Counted from the stretch's first letter, positions 18,509 to 27,337 are shown. The stretch: 46,847 nucleotides of DNA from Deinococcus sp. Arct2-2 (GCF_004801315.1 NZ_SSNW01000042.1:1-46847); one strand, 5' to 3'. Notes: generated by a model from the sequence alone, not told the origin. Program-made: numbers and translations.

Positions 18509-19261
18509 ATGAGCGACATGACCCCCGGTGTGGACGGCAGCTACAACCTGCGTGACTTTTTGGTGCAAACCGCCGAGCGCGACAATCCCGGCGACGTGTT
18601 TGAGCTGGAAAGCAGCAAGATGCTGGAAGTCCGCGTGGATGGCCGCATTTGGAGCAAATTGGGCGCAATGATCGCCTACAAGGGCAACCTGAACTTTAAG
18701 CGCGAGGGCACGCTGGAAGGCGGCCTGATGAAGGCCCTCAAACGCGCCGTGAGTCAGGAAATGAGTCCGCTGGCAAAAATCGAGGGGCGCGGCGTGGTGT
18801 ATCTGGCCGATCAGGGCAAAGAAGTCAGCATTTTGCGGCTGCAAGGCGACACCCTGAACGTCAGCGGCAACGACCTGTTGGCCTTCGAGGACAGCGTGAA
18901 GTACGACATCACCATGCACCGCCGAATTGCAGGCATGGCAGCGGGCGGCCTATTTAGCGTGAAGGTGCAGGGGCATGGGCTAGTTGCAATTCTGAGTCAC
19001 GGCAAGCCGCTGACCCTGCGCGTGACGCCCAACGAACCCCTGTTTACCGACCCCAACGCCACCGTTGCGTGGAGTGGCAACCTTCAGCCCCAACTGCGCG
19101 TGGATTCCAGCCTGCGCTCTATTTTTGGGCGTGGCGGCGGCGAAACGTACCAGATGGTGTTTCAGGGCGACGGATTCGTGGTGGTGCAGCCTTACGAGGA
19201 ATTCGAGCAGGGCTTGGGCGGGGAGAGCAAGGGGGGCGGGATCAGCGATTTGTTTGACTAA
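18509..19261 (+). CDS. AIM24 family protein
   Basis: This 250-residue protein matches the AIM24/TIGR00266-type beta-prism family, with FELESSKMLEVRVDGRIWSKLGAMIAYKGNL, GGLFSVKVQGHGLVAI and the closing WSGNLQPQLRVDSSL. The bacterial members have no settled biochemical role; the yeast namesake is a mitochondrial protein. No signal peptide is seen, so it is probably cytoplasmic or membrane-associated. The C terminus is Gly-rich. A long palindrome at 19267-19368 begins just after its stop and may shape the mRNA end. Confidence 0.88.
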   Translation: MSDMTPGVDGSYNLRDFLVQTAERDNPGDVFELESSKMLEVRVDGRIWSKLGAMIAYKGNLNFKREGTLEGGLMKALKRAVSQEMSPLAKIEGRGVVYLADQGKEVSILRLQGDTLNVSGNDLLAFEDSVKYDITMHRRIAGMAAGGLFSVKVQGHGLVAILSHGKPLTLRVTPNEPLFTDPNATVAWSGNLQPQLRVDSSLRSIFGRGGGETYQMVFQGDGFVVVQPYEEFEQGLGGESKGGGISDLFD

Positions 19262-19266
19262 CGTGT

Positions 19267-19368
19267 AGGTTGTGGGGTGTGGGACAACAGGATCGTGGAT
19301 CGTAGATCGTGGTTGGGCTGTTTCCACGTTCCACGATCCACATTCTGTTTCCCACACCCTACAACCCA
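19267..19368. repeat. Long imperfect palindrome after AIM24 gene
   Basis: The outer arms at 19267-19290 and 19345-19368 (GGTTGTGGGGTGTGGGACAA versus TTTCCCACACCCTACAACC) are near-perfect inverted repeats. Inner arms are GGATCGTGG at 19290-19298 and CCACGATCC at 19331-19339. The GATCGTAGA/ACGTGG words recur at 30861-30986. It is non-coding and probably folds as a long RNA or DNA hairpin. Confidence 0.65.
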
Positions 19369-19408
19369 CTCCCCACAGCCCCACTGCTACACTCCTTCCC
19401 AATGAGTC

Positions 19409-19479
19409 ATACGGATTCCGTCCAATTCCCGCACACCCGGAACAGCACCGGATGTCCGTCCATTTCCCGAAATCCGTAT
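19409..19479. repeat. Short inverted and direct repeat unit upstream of murG
   Basis: ATACGGATT at 19409-19417 and AATCCGTAT at 19471-19479 are inverted. Within lie two related copies of GGAT-n-CCGTCCA-n-TTCCCG at 19413-19431 and 19450-19469. The rest of the gap up to murG at 19554 shows no gene. Confidence 0.5.
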
Positions 19480-19553
19480 CTGTTCCCACTCACGTTGTTC
19501 GGGTCGAATCCCAAAAAAATAGGATTCAACCGGAATTTTAATCAGGTCAGCAC

Positions 19554-20786
19554 ATGGCACTGATCGTCATGGCAACGGGCGGCACGGGCGGGCACATTTA
19601 CCCGGCGGTGGCGACGGCGCGGGCGTTGATGGCGCGGGGGCATACGGCGCTGATTTTGGGACAGCGGGGCGGCATGGAGGAGCGCGTGGCCGCCGAACAA
19701 GGCTTGCCGTTCGAGGGTGTGGACGCCGGGAAACTGGCCCGCAGTGGGCAAGGCCGCCCCGATCCCCGCGAACTATTGAAGGCTGGGCAAGGCTTGGCGC
19801 AGGCGCGGGCTGTCCTGAGCCGCCTCAAACCCGGTGTGGTGGTGGGTTACGGCGGGTTTGCCAGCTTGCCCGGAGTCTTGGCCGCCCAAAGTTTGGGCCT
19901 GCCTACCGTGCTGCACGAGCAAAATGCACGACTAGGACTGACGCAAAGGTTGGCGGTGTACCGGGCCAAAGCAGTTGGAACCGCCTATGAGCGCGTAATC
20001 GGGTTGCCGTCCGCCAAAGCCGCGATGGTAGGTATGCCCACCCGCGAAACCCGCATGAGCCGCGCCGACGCCCTCGCTCAGTTGGGCCTGCAAGACGGCC
20101 CCCTGACCTTGCTGGTCATGGGCGGCTCTCAGGGGTCTTTGGCGCTGAACAATGCCGTGCCCGACACGTTGCGGCATGTGCTGGGAGAAGAAGGCCTGCT
20201 GGGCGCGGGTGCGGGCGGCGGGGTGTCTCAGATGAGTACGCCCGTGAGTACGGGGGCCAGAGGCGAACTCCGGGCCGGGGGCGTGCTGACCCAGATTGAT
20301 CTGGACTTTACTGGGCCGCCACTCTCTGCCCACGAGCGCACCCTGAACGACAGCCCAGCCGTACAGGTCGTCCATTCCACCGGGCCGCGCTGGCTCAGTG
20401 AAGTGGCCCCCCGCGTGCAGGATTTGGGTTGGTATCACCCCACTGGATACGTAGACGCGGTGGCGGCGTGGTCGGCGGCAGATTTGGCGATTACGCGGGC
20501 AGGCACGGGTACGCTGGCCGAAGCCGCCTTTCATGGCGTACCCGTGATCATGATTCCTCTGCCCGAATCTGCCGAAAACCACCAGTACCACAACGCGGCA
20601 GCGGTGCAGGCGGCGGGCGCGGGCCGAATGGTAGAGCAGCACCGCGTGGGCGAGGCACTGGGGGCAGCGGTGTTAGAGTGTGCGGCGTCGGGCACACGAA
20701 CCGCCATGCAAGCGGCGGCCCTGTCGCGCTCTCCTGTGGGCGCTGCCGACCGCTTCGCAGACCTGATCGAGCGGCATCTCAAGTAA
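19554..20786 (+). CDS. murG: UDP-GlcNAc transferase MurG (lipid II synthase)
   Basis: This 410-residue GT-B glycosyltransferase adds GlcNAc to lipid I on the inner face of the membrane. The N-terminal glycine loop (ATGGTGGHIYPAV), HEQNARLGLTQR and the second glycine motif GGSQGSLALNN are clear. The C-terminal UDP-GlcNAc site is seen in TRAGTGTLAEAAFHGVP and the IPLPESAENHQYHNA segment. It is about 50 residues longer than typical MurG. The extra part is at about 211-266, between the GGSQG strand and the QVVHSTG strand, and is rich in Gly, Ser and Thr. It opens the murG-murC-murB-ftsQ-ftsA cluster. Confidence 0.95.
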   Translation: MALIVMATGGTGGHIYPAVATARALMARGHTALILGQRGGMEERVAAEQGLPFEGVDAGKLARSGQGRPDPRELLKAGQGLAQARAVLSRLKPGVVVGYGGFASLPGVLAAQSLGLPTVLHEQNARLGLTQRLAVYRAKAVGTAYERVIGLPSAKAAMVGMPTRETRMSRADALAQLGLQDGPLTLLVMGGSQGSLALNNAVPDTLRHVLGEEGLLGAGAGGGVSQMSTPVSTGARGELRAGGVLTQIDLDFTGPPLSAHERTLNDSPAVQVVHSTGPRWLSEVAPRVQDLGWYHPTGYVDAVAAWSAADLAITRAGTGTLAEAAFHGVPVIMIPLPESAENHQYHNAAAVQAAGAGRMVEQHRVGEALGAAVLECAASGTRTAMQAAALSRSPVGAADRFADLIERHLK

Positions 20787-20859
20787 TGCTGTGTGATACA
20801 CGCTGTTCGGCAACAGTCGCGCCGCACCTGACCTTCCTACTCCATGACTGACCCCACCT

Positions 20860-22395
20860 ATGACTGATCCTGCCTCTGCCCCTGCCCCGTCCACGCTCTC
20901 TGCTGCTGGACGTTCCGAATCCGCCCTTTCCCCGCAAGCTGACCCAGCCCAAGCTGGTCTGCCCAAGTCCGAATCCAAGTCCGAATCACCGCCGCGCCAC
21001 TACCACCTGATGGGCATCGGCGGCATCGGCATGAGTGCTTTTGCCCGCTTGCTCACGGCACGTGGCCTGCGGGTCAGCGGCTGCGACGCCCAAATTTCGG
21101 AACTGACGGCCCAACTGACTTTAGAGGGAATCCCGGTAGCCCGACACCACGACGCGGCGCACATCACGGCGCAGCCGTATGGCCGGGTAGACGTGCTGGT
21201 GGCCTCTGAAGCCGTGCCCAAAGACCACCCGGAAGTGTTGGCGGCACTGGCGGCGGGCGTGCAAGTGCAGCCGCGCATGTCGCTGCTGAATGAGCTGCTG
21301 TCGGCTGGCCCCAGCATCGGCGTGATCGGCACGCACGGCAAAACCACCACCACCTCTATGATCGCCATTGCCATGCAGGGCGCGGGCCTCGATCCGGCGG
21401 CGTTCGTGGGGGGCATCGTGCCCGAATTCGGCAGCAATGCGCGGGTGGGCGCTGGCCCGTTTGTGGCCGAGGTGGACGAATCTGACCGGGCCTTTGCCCT
21501 GCTGGGCTGCGAAACCGCCGTGTTTACTAACGCCGAAGATGACCACGTGGGCGGCAACCTCGCCACCTACTGGGAAACGGTGGAAGAACAGCACGCCGGA
21601 TTTGCCCGCTTCGTGTCTCAGTCGCGGCGGGTGCTGGCCTGCGCCGATTGGCCGGGGCTGGATGAACTGACGGGCGGTGCACCCGAACGGCTGACGTATG
21701 GACAGGCAGAAGGGGCCGACTACCGCGCCGTAAACGTGCGGCCCGATCCGGACGGCACGGCCTTTACGGTGACTTGGCAGGGTCAGGCGTTGGGAGAAGC
21801 ACGGGTGGGCCTGCCCGGAACGCATAACGTGCTGAACGCGCTGGCGGCGCTGGCCGTAACTCACCTGTACGGCGGAGATTTTGAGGCCGCAGCCGCAGCC
21901 CTAGCCGCATTCCGGGGGCCGGGACGCCGCTGGCAGCACATCGGCACAGCGCGGGGCGAGGCAGGCGGGGCGCTGGTGGTGGACGATTACGCCCACAACG
22001 CCACCAAAGTTGCCGCCGCCGTGCAGGCCGCCCGCCAAACAGGAAGGCGCGTGCGGGTGGTCTTTCAACCTCACCGCTACCTGAGAACCCAGCAGTCTTG
22101 GCCCCGCTTGGCCGACGCCCTGATGGACGCCGACGAAGTGCTGCTGCTCGATATTGCCGCCGCGTCCGAAGACCCGATAGAGGGCATTCACGCCACGCTG
22201 ATTTCGGGCCGGATGACGGACAACGGACACAGCGGCGTGACCTACAGCCCTGACCGGGCCGAAGTTGTGCGCTACCTGCGCGAATCGGCCCAGCCCGCCG
22301 ACGTCATCGTGACGATGGGCGCGGGCGACGTGTGGAAGCTGGCCCGTGAAGTGGTGGCGCTGGAAGAAGTGGTTTCTGCCGAGGTGAGCGCGTGA
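20860..22395 (+). CDS. murC: UDP-N-acetylmuramate--L-alanine ligase
   Basis: This 511-residue Mur ligase adds L-Ala to UDP-MurNAc, the first stem-peptide step, in the cytoplasm. The first ~46 residues are a Ser/Ala/Pro-rich extension not found in the usual enzyme. The Rossmann segment MGIGGIGMSAFARLL then begins near residue 51. The ATP loop GTHGKTTT is at about 157-164, followed by EVDESD, TNAEDDHV and the NVLNALAALAV region. The end overlaps the murB GTG by four bases. A second ATGACTGA copy sits 16 bases upstream and opens only a tiny frame. Confidence 0.96.
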   Translation: MTDPASAPAPSTLSAAGRSESALSPQADPAQAGLPKSESKSESPPRHYHLMGIGGIGMSAFARLLTARGLRVSGCDAQISELTAQLTLEGIPVARHHDAAHITAQPYGRVDVLVASEAVPKDHPEVLAALAAGVQVQPRMSLLNELLSAGPSIGVIGTHGKTTTTSMIAIAMQGAGLDPAAFVGGIVPEFGSNARVGAGPFVAEVDESDRAFALLGCETAVFTNAEDDHVGGNLATYWETVEEQHAGFARFVSQSRRVLACADWPGLDELTGGAPERLTYGQAEGADYRAVNVRPDPDGTAFTVTWQGQALGEARVGLPGTHNVLNALAALAVTHLYGGDFEAAAAALAAFRGPGRRWQHIGTARGEAGGALVVDDYAHNATKVAAAVQAARQTGRRVRVVFQPHRYLRTQQSWPRLADALMDADEVLLLDIAAASEDPIEGIHATLISGRMTDNGHSGVTYSPDRAEVVRYLRESAQPADVIVTMGAGDVWKLAREVVALEEVVSAEVSA

Positions 22396-23312
22396 CCGCA
22401 TCTGAACCTGTGACCGTGAGCCAAACGGGGGCGCGAGTAGAACGCCTTCCTCTGGCCCGTTACACCACCTTGGGTGTGGGCGGCGAGGCCGAAGTGTGGT
22501 TCGTGTCTACGCATGAGCAACTGGCCGAGGCGATGAGCCAGCCTTACCGGATTTTGGGCGGCGGCAGCAACTTGGTCATTGCCGACGAAGGCCTGCGCGA
22601 GCGCGTGATTCGCCTTGCGGGGCCACTGGCCGAAGCCGACTTGGAGCCTGACGCAGAACTCAGCACCCCTGATCAGATCATTACGGGTTGGGTGGGCGGC
22701 GGCGTACCCCTGCCGGGGCTGATTCGCAAGCTGCAAAAGCTGGGCTGGTCTAACCTAGAAGGCACGGTGGGCATTCCGGCACAAGTGGGCGGCGCGGTGT
22801 GGATGAACGCGGGCACGCGCTACGGCGAGATGTTCGACGGCCTGCACACGCTGGAAATCGTGACGCCGGAAGGCACGCGGCAAGTCACGCCAGACGATCT
22901 GAAGTGGGGCTACCGAGACAGCGGCATTCCGCGCAATCACATCGTGTCGCGGGTACGCCTGAAGCTGCGGCCCAGTACCCAAGACGCCGTGCTGGACGCC
23001 ATGAACTTTGCCGACAATGCCCGCAAGGGGCAGCCCAAGATGAAAACTCCGGGGTGTGCCTTCAAAAATCCGGGCGGCGTGAGTGCCGGAAAACTGATCG
23101 ACGAGGCGGGCCTCAAGGGACTGCGGGCCGGAAACGCCATGATCGCCCCCGAACACGCCAACTTCATCGTGAATCTGGGCGGGGCCACCAGTGCCGATGT
23201 GCATGCCCTGCTGGACGCCATTCGCAGCCGCGTTCCCGTGCCGATGGAATTGGAATACGAGCTGTGGCCTGAACACCAGTTGTTAGAGAACCGTTGGCCG
23301 GAGCAGGCGTGA
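22392..23312 (+). CDS. murB: UDP-N-acetylenolpyruvoylglucosamine reductase
   Basis: This 306-residue FAD enzyme reduces UDP-GlcNAc-enolpyruvate to UDP-MurNAc. FAD-binding motifs are RILGGGSNLVIADEGL and GTVGIPAQVGGAVWMNAG. Catalytic elements include YRDSGIP, the Ser in NPGGVSAGKLIDEAG, and the Glu in MELEYELWPE. It is the short, type II form. The start is GTG overlapping the murC stop, and its own stop overlaps the ftsQ GTG, so murC-murB-ftsQ are translationally coupled. Confidence 0.96.
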   Translation: MTASEPVTVSQTGARVERLPLARYTTLGVGGEAEVWFVSTHEQLAEAMSQPYRILGGGSNLVIADEGLRERVIRLAGPLAEADLEPDAELSTPDQIITGWVGGGVPLPGLIRKLQKLGWSNLEGTVGIPAQVGGAVWMNAGTRYGEMFDGLHTLEIVTPEGTRQVTPDDLKWGYRDSGIPRNHIVSRVRLKLRPSTQDAVLDAMNFADNARKGQPKMKTPGCAFKNPGGVSAGKLIDEAGLKGLRAGNAMIAPEHANFIVNLGGATSADVHALLDAIRSRVPVPMELEYELWPEHQLLENRWPEQA

Positions 23313-24064
23313 GCGCCCGGAAGGTAGGGGAAGGCAACCGCCGGATTACGCCGCCGCTGGCTGAGCCTGTTGGTGCCGATGCGGTGGTTGCACCTGTTGT
23401 TCCAGTAGAGCCAGAGCCGGAACCCACACCAGTCTTCCCCACGCCCAAACCGCGCCGCACCCGCCTGTGGACGGCTTTGGGCATTACTTTGGCCGCCGCA
23501 GCTTTGGCTGGCGCGTGGTTCGGCTTGCCCGTTCGCACCGTGACCGTAACTGGCAACAGCCAACTCTCAGCGGCGCGGGTGCAGGAATTGGCGGGCCTGT
23601 CGCCCAACTTTGGCTGGCTGTATTACGGTGCGTGGCGAGCAAGGACTCTTGCCCGTCATCCTTGGATTTTGTCGGCCAGCATCGTCAAGCAGTTTCCTGA
23701 TGGCGTCAGCGTGAACGTGGTGGAACGGGTTCCTTACGCCCGCTGGCAGCGCCCGGACGGGAGCATTGTGACCCTCGCCGCCGACGGCACAGTGCTGCCG
23801 GGCGCGGCCCCGAACGGCAAATTGCCCCTCTTGGGGGGCTGGGGGCCAGACCGCTTGGCAGACGCCCTCTACGTCTCACAGCTTTTATCGCGCTACACTG
23901 TGCAATCGGTTGCCTATACGCCGTCAGGGGTCACGGTCAAAACGGGCCTCGGCGCGGTGTGGAGCGGTGATCTGAAATCCCTCGTAAAGTATGCTGGGAG
24001 CATCAGCATGTACCCAAACAAAAAAATCAACATCTACCCGTGGGGGGTGAGCGTCCAAGAATGA
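23309..24064 (+). CDS. ftsQ: Cell division protein FtsQ
   Basis: This 251-residue bitopic protein has a Pro/Glu-rich cytoplasmic head, one membrane span at about 53-72 (LWTALGITLAAAALAGAW) and a POTRA domain starting VRTVTVTGNSQLSAARVQEL. The POTRA/FtsQ layout and its place between murB and ftsA identify it as the divisome scaffold that links FtsA/FtsZ to septal synthases. I start at the GTG at 23309, which overlaps the murB stop and follows GAGCAGG; a TTG at 23294 would add five residues. Its stop overlaps the ftsA ATG. Confidence 0.93.
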   Translation: MSARKVGEGNRRITPPLAEPVGADAVVAPVVPVEPEPEPTPVFPTPKPRRTRLWTALGITLAAAALAGAWFGLPVRTVTVTGNSQLSAARVQELAGLSPNFGWLYYGAWRARTLARHPWILSASIVKQFPDGVSVNVVERVPYARWQRPDGSIVTLAADGTVLPGAAPNGKLPLLGGWGPDRLADALYVSQLLSRYTVQSVAYTPSGVTVKTGLGAVWSGDLKSLVKYAGSISMYPNKKINIYPWGVSVQE

Positions 24065-25434
24065 AGGAAAATTCAATCATTGTGGGCCTCGATATCGGCA
24101 CCACGAAAATTACCACCGTCATCGGGGAAATCGCGCCAAACGGCACCCTCGACATCATCGGGCAGGGCAGCGTGCCCAGCGAAGGCATGAAACGCGGCAG
24201 CGTGGTGAACTTGGAACGCGCCACCCACGCCATCCGGCAATCGGTGGCCGCCGCCGAGCGCGTGAGCGGCGTGAAAGTGGGCAGCGTGTTCGTGAGTGTG
24301 GCGGGCAACCATGCCAAAGCGATTACCAGTCATGGTTTGGCCGCCATTCGCCGCAACCAAGAAATTGCTCAGCCCGACGTTGACCGCGCCATAGAAAACG
24401 CCCGCGCCGTGCCGCTCGATCCCAACCTCGAAATTATCCATACGTTGCCGCAGGAATACGTGGTAGACGGACAGGAAGGCATCAAGAGTCCGGTGGGCAT
24501 GCACGGCGTGAGGCTGGAAGTCGACGTGCATATCGTGGCCGGAACCGCCGGGCCGCTGCTGAATCTGCGCCGCTGCGTGCAGGAAGCGGGCCTGAAAGTA
24601 GACGGCTTCGTGCTGCACGCGCTGGCCTCCGGGTTGGCCACGCTGGAAGCGCTGGAACAAACCCAGACGGTCATCGTGATCGACATGGGCGGCGGTACCA
24701 CCGACGTGGGCGTCTTCAAACGCGGCAACCTCGCCCACAGCGCCAGCATCCCGATTGGCGGCGAGCATGTCACGGCAGATTTGGCGCAAATTCTGAAGAT
24801 TCCGATTGAAGAAGCCGAGAACGTGAAGCGCAAGTACGGCGCGGCCTTGCCCGAATTGGCCGATCAAGACCTGACGCTGGAAATTACCACCGCGTCGGGC
24901 AGCACGCACGCCATCAGCGCCTTCGAACTCTCGCGCATCATCAAGCCGCGCATCGCCGAGATTTACGGCATGATCCGCGACGAAATAGATCAGGCGCTTG
25001 GGCCAGTGGAACTCGTAGCCCAAACGGTGGTCATTACAGGCGGCGCGTCGCAACTGCGCGGCACTGCAGAACTGGCCCGTGACCGGTTCCGGTTGCCCGT
25101 GCGGGTGGGTCGTCCACGCGGGATCGGCGGCCTCAGCGATATCGTCAGCAGCCCTGAACATGCGGCCAGCGTGGGCTTGGTGCTGTACGGCATCGGGCAG
25201 GACGGCAAAGTTCCGGACATGATCTTTGAGAGTATGGAGACCGCGCAAAGCGGCCAGCCAGCCCCTGTCAGCGCGGGCAATGGCATGAGCAACGGCGCTC
25301 CGTCGCCTGCCACTGTGACGCCGCCGCCTCAGCCCACCGAAATTGTTCCGGTGAAGCCAGAAGCTGCCGCACCCAAAAAAGATGGGCCAAGCCTTGGCGA
25401 GCGCGTCAAAAACTACTTTAAAGATTGGTTCTGA
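24061..25434 (+). CDS. ftsA: Cell division protein FtsA
   Basis: This 457-residue actin-like ATPase tethers FtsZ to the membrane. It has the phosphate-1 motif GLDIGTTKITTVIG, the phosphate-2 motif VIDMGGGTTDVGVF, and the C-terminal amphipathic helix LGERVKNYFKDWF that inserts in the membrane. A low-complexity Pro/Ala linker precedes that helix. ATG 24061 overlaps the ftsQ stop and follows a GGGGGGTGAG site; a frame start at 24040 would add only seven residues inside ftsQ. A terminator-like hairpin follows the gene. Confidence 0.96.
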   Translation: MKENSIIVGLDIGTTKITTVIGEIAPNGTLDIIGQGSVPSEGMKRGSVVNLERATHAIRQSVAAAERVSGVKVGSVFVSVAGNHAKAITSHGLAAIRRNQEIAQPDVDRAIENARAVPLDPNLEIIHTLPQEYVVDGQEGIKSPVGMHGVRLEVDVHIVAGTAGPLLNLRRCVQEAGLKVDGFVLHALASGLATLEALEQTQTVIVIDMGGGTTDVGVFKRGNLAHSASIPIGGEHVTADLAQILKIPIEEAENVKRKYGAALPELADQDLTLEITTASGSTHAISAFELSRIIKPRIAEIYGMIRDEIDQALGPVELVAQTVVITGGASQLRGTAELARDRFRLPVRVGRPRGIGGLSDIVSSPEHAASVGLVLYGIGQDGKVPDMIFESMETAQSGQPAPVSAGNGMSNGAPSPATVTPPPQPTEIVPVKPEAAAPKKDGPSLGERVKNYFKDWF

Positions 25435-25453
25435 ATCGCCCGCACCCCATCAT

Positions 25454-25477
25454 GACCCCGCCCTTATCGGTGGGGTC
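25454..25477 (+). terminator. Hairpin between ftsA and ftsZ
   Basis: GACCCCGCC at 25454-25462 and GGTGGGGTC at 25469-25477 form a 9-bp stem with one G-T pair and a CTTATC loop, followed by TTCGGGTTTT. It probably ends the mur-fts transcript. Confidence 0.7.
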
Positions 25478-25765
25478 TTCGGGTTTTGACAAATACGGTG
25501 ATCTGATTGAACCCAGACGCCCAACAAAGCTGCTCATCAAACAAACGAATCAGCACATGCTGGCAAAACCATGCAGGTCGACCAAATTTTTTATACCCAT
25601 AATGAGTTTTTCGTGGTTGGAGAAGACCCATTTTTGATCGGGCTAAAACGTCTCCAAGATGAAAACCCGCCACAAGACACGCCGCGTCTCCAATCTCTTG
25701 TGCTGCACCATTCCAGATTGATCCATCATCCTCACCAACAAAGCCCACTTGCGTGGATCGTGCGT

Positions 25766-25771
25766 TAAACT
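25766..25771 (+). promoter_or_regulatory. Candidate -10 box of ftsZ
   Basis: TAAACT lies about 65 bases before the ftsZ ATG and would give a 58-base leader carrying the AAGGAG ribosome site. The -35 is weak. The rest of 25478-25835 is AT-richer than its surroundings and shows no gene I can support. Confidence 0.35.
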
Positions 25772-25835
25772 ACGCCGAATAGCGAACAGCTACGGGACAG
25801 CCCTCAACGGCGGTGCCGGAAGGTAAGGAGACATA

Positions 25836-26909
25836 ATGCAAGCGGCCAAAATTCGTGTGATCGGCTTGGGCGGGGCGGGCAACAACGCCGTTAACCGCAT
25901 GATTGAATCTGGACTCGAAGGCGTAGAGTTTATCGCTGGGAACACCGACGCGCAGGTGTTGGCCAAAAGCCACGCCGAAGTGCGGATTCAGCTCGGAGAC
26001 CGCCTGACACGCGGCCTCGGCGCAGGGGCAGACCCGGAAGTGGGCGAAAAAGCGGCCCTTGAAGACCGCGAACGCATCAAGGAATACCTTGACGGCACCG
26101 ACATGCTCTTTATTACGGCGGGCATGGGCGGCGGCACGGGCACCGGCAGCGCCCCTGTAGTGGCCGAAATTGCCCGCGAAATGGGCGTGTTGACGGTAGC
26201 GATCGTCACGCGGCCCTTTAAGTTTGAAGGGCCGAAGCGCCTGCGGGTGGCCGAAGAAGGGATCGGCAAACTGGCAGACCGTGTAGACGGCATGATCGTG
26301 GTGAACAACGAGAAATTGCTCACTGCCGTAGACAAGAAGGTCAGCTTCCGTGAGGCGTTCCTCATTGCTGACCGTGTGCTGTACTACGGCGTAAAGGGCA
26401 TCAGCGACGTGATCAACGTGGAAGGCATGATCAACCTCGATTTTGCCGATGTGAGGAACCTGCTGGCCAATTCTGGCACGGTACTCATGGGCATCGGCGC
26501 GGGCCGGGGCGAAAAGGTGGCCGAAGAAGCCGCCATGAGCGCCATCCACAGCCCGCTGCTGGAACGCGGCATCGACGGCGCACGCCGCATTCTGGTCAAC
26601 GTGACCGGCAGCTTTGACCTGTCGATGACCGACGCCAACGAAATTGTCGAGAAAATCCGCGAGGCCACTGGCTTCGAAGACCCCGACATTCTGTTCGGCA
26701 TTACGCCCGACGAAGCCGCTGGCGACGAAGTGCGCGTAACTGTCATTGCCACTGGCTTCAACGACACGCCCATCAGCATTGCCGGGGGCACGAGTGGCCG
26801 CAGCAGCATCGAAACCATCGTGAAGCCGGTGCGCGGCACAGCCACGAGCAGCTATGATCCTAAGGATTACGATATTCCCGCGTTTTTGCGGAACGTCGAG
26901 CGGGAATAA
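25836..26909 (+). CDS. ftsZ: Cell division GTPase FtsZ
   Basis: This 357-residue tubulin homologue polymerises to form the division ring. It has the GTP loop GGAGNNAVNRM near residue 12 and the tubulin signature GGGTGTGSAPVVA at about 98. The T7 synergy region and the C-terminal peptide DIPAFLRN, which binds FtsA and other partners, are also clear. A strong AAGGAG precedes the ATG by seven bases. The gene follows ftsA but is separated by a hairpin and a spacer of about 400 bases, so it probably has its own promoter. A short GC-rich hairpin (GCCGCG/CGCGGC) lies at 26925-26948. Confidence 0.98.
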   Translation: MQAAKIRVIGLGGAGNNAVNRMIESGLEGVEFIAGNTDAQVLAKSHAEVRIQLGDRLTRGLGAGADPEVGEKAALEDRERIKEYLDGTDMLFITAGMGGGTGTGSAPVVAEIAREMGVLTVAIVTRPFKFEGPKRLRVAEEGIGKLADRVDGMIVVNNEKLLTAVDKKVSFREAFLIADRVLYYGVKGISDVINVEGMINLDFADVRNLLANSGTVLMGIGAGRGEKVAEEAAMSAIHSPLLERGIDGARRILVNVTGSFDLSMTDANEIVEKIREATGFEDPDILFGITPDEAAGDEVRVTVIATGFNDTPISIAGGTSGRSSIETIVKPVRGTATSSYDPKDYDIPAFLRNVERE

Positions 26910-26970
26910 GGGTTGGTTGACGGAGCCGCGTGCTGGGTGAGGCGCGGCCTTACCTGCTGGTTTGAAGGCG

Positions 26971-27001
26971 GTCTAAGGGTCTAGAGTCACAGGGACTAAG
27001 G
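26971..27001. repeat. GTCTA tract after ftsZ
   Basis: GTCTAAGGGTCTAGAGTC, with a trailing GGGACTAAGG, is one of five related tracts in this window. It lies in the 428-base gap between ftsZ and pfkA. Confidence 0.55.
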
Positions 27002-27097
27002 AAGGTCAAAGACGATCTACCTTTTTTCCTTTCTCTAGGGCTTTCAGATCACTTTCTGCACTGGCGATCCTGTTACGACAAATCCTGAAAACTAAAT

Positions 27098-27130
27098 GCC
27101 AGCCGCCCTAACTTATTTAGAGCGGCTGGC
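27098..27130. terminator. Hairpin terminator between ftsZ and pfkA
   Basis: GCCAGCCGC at 27098-27106 and GCGGCTGGC at 27122-27130 form a perfect 9-bp stem, with AAAT before it and TTTC after it. It could end both convergent transcripts. Confidence 0.65.
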
Positions 27131-27138
27131 TTTCATGG

Positions 27139-27302
27139 ATGGTTCGGACAGTTTTTGGTTCCAAAACACACAGCATGTAAAAATGTTGTCTGGGACGCCT
27201 TTCCCATTCCCCCCTCCCAGCCTCCCCCGCAAGGGTGGAGGAGCTAAAAACACCGTGTTCTTGGGCAACTCGTAGAGCAACTTTAGAAACTGTCCGAACC
27301 AT
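27139..27302. mobile_element. MITE-like element with 16-bp terminal inverted repeats
   Basis: ATGGTTCGGACAGTTT at 27139-27154 and its exact reverse complement at 27287-27302 bound 164 bases with no coding capacity. TTTCATGG occurs just outside the left end (27131-27138) and again at 27305-27312, two bases outside the right end, resembling a target duplication. The interior carries the C-rich core and a GCATGTAAAA motif shared with 132-304. The pfkA stop codon lies 36 bases beyond the element. Confidence 0.65.
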
Positions 27303-27337
27303 TGTTTCATGGATGCTGCGGCCTGAGCTTCCCTTCT

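Noticed and set aside
17594..18919. Minus-strand frame of 441 codons across the aminotransferase and AIM24 genes
   Set aside because: It spans two well-supported genes and the gap between them, and has His/Gln/Gly-rich shadow composition.
19497..19512. GGGTCGAATCCC resembling a tRNA T-loop; similar TGTTCGAATCCC at 29631
   Set aside because: No acceptor, D or anticodon arms can be built around either site, so neither is a tRNA.
25571..25768. Two small frames between ftsA and ftsZ (25571-25768 plus, 25464-25748 minus)
   Set aside because: Neither has a ribosome site, a known domain or a clear promoter, and the composition is that of a spacer. They are not supported as genes.
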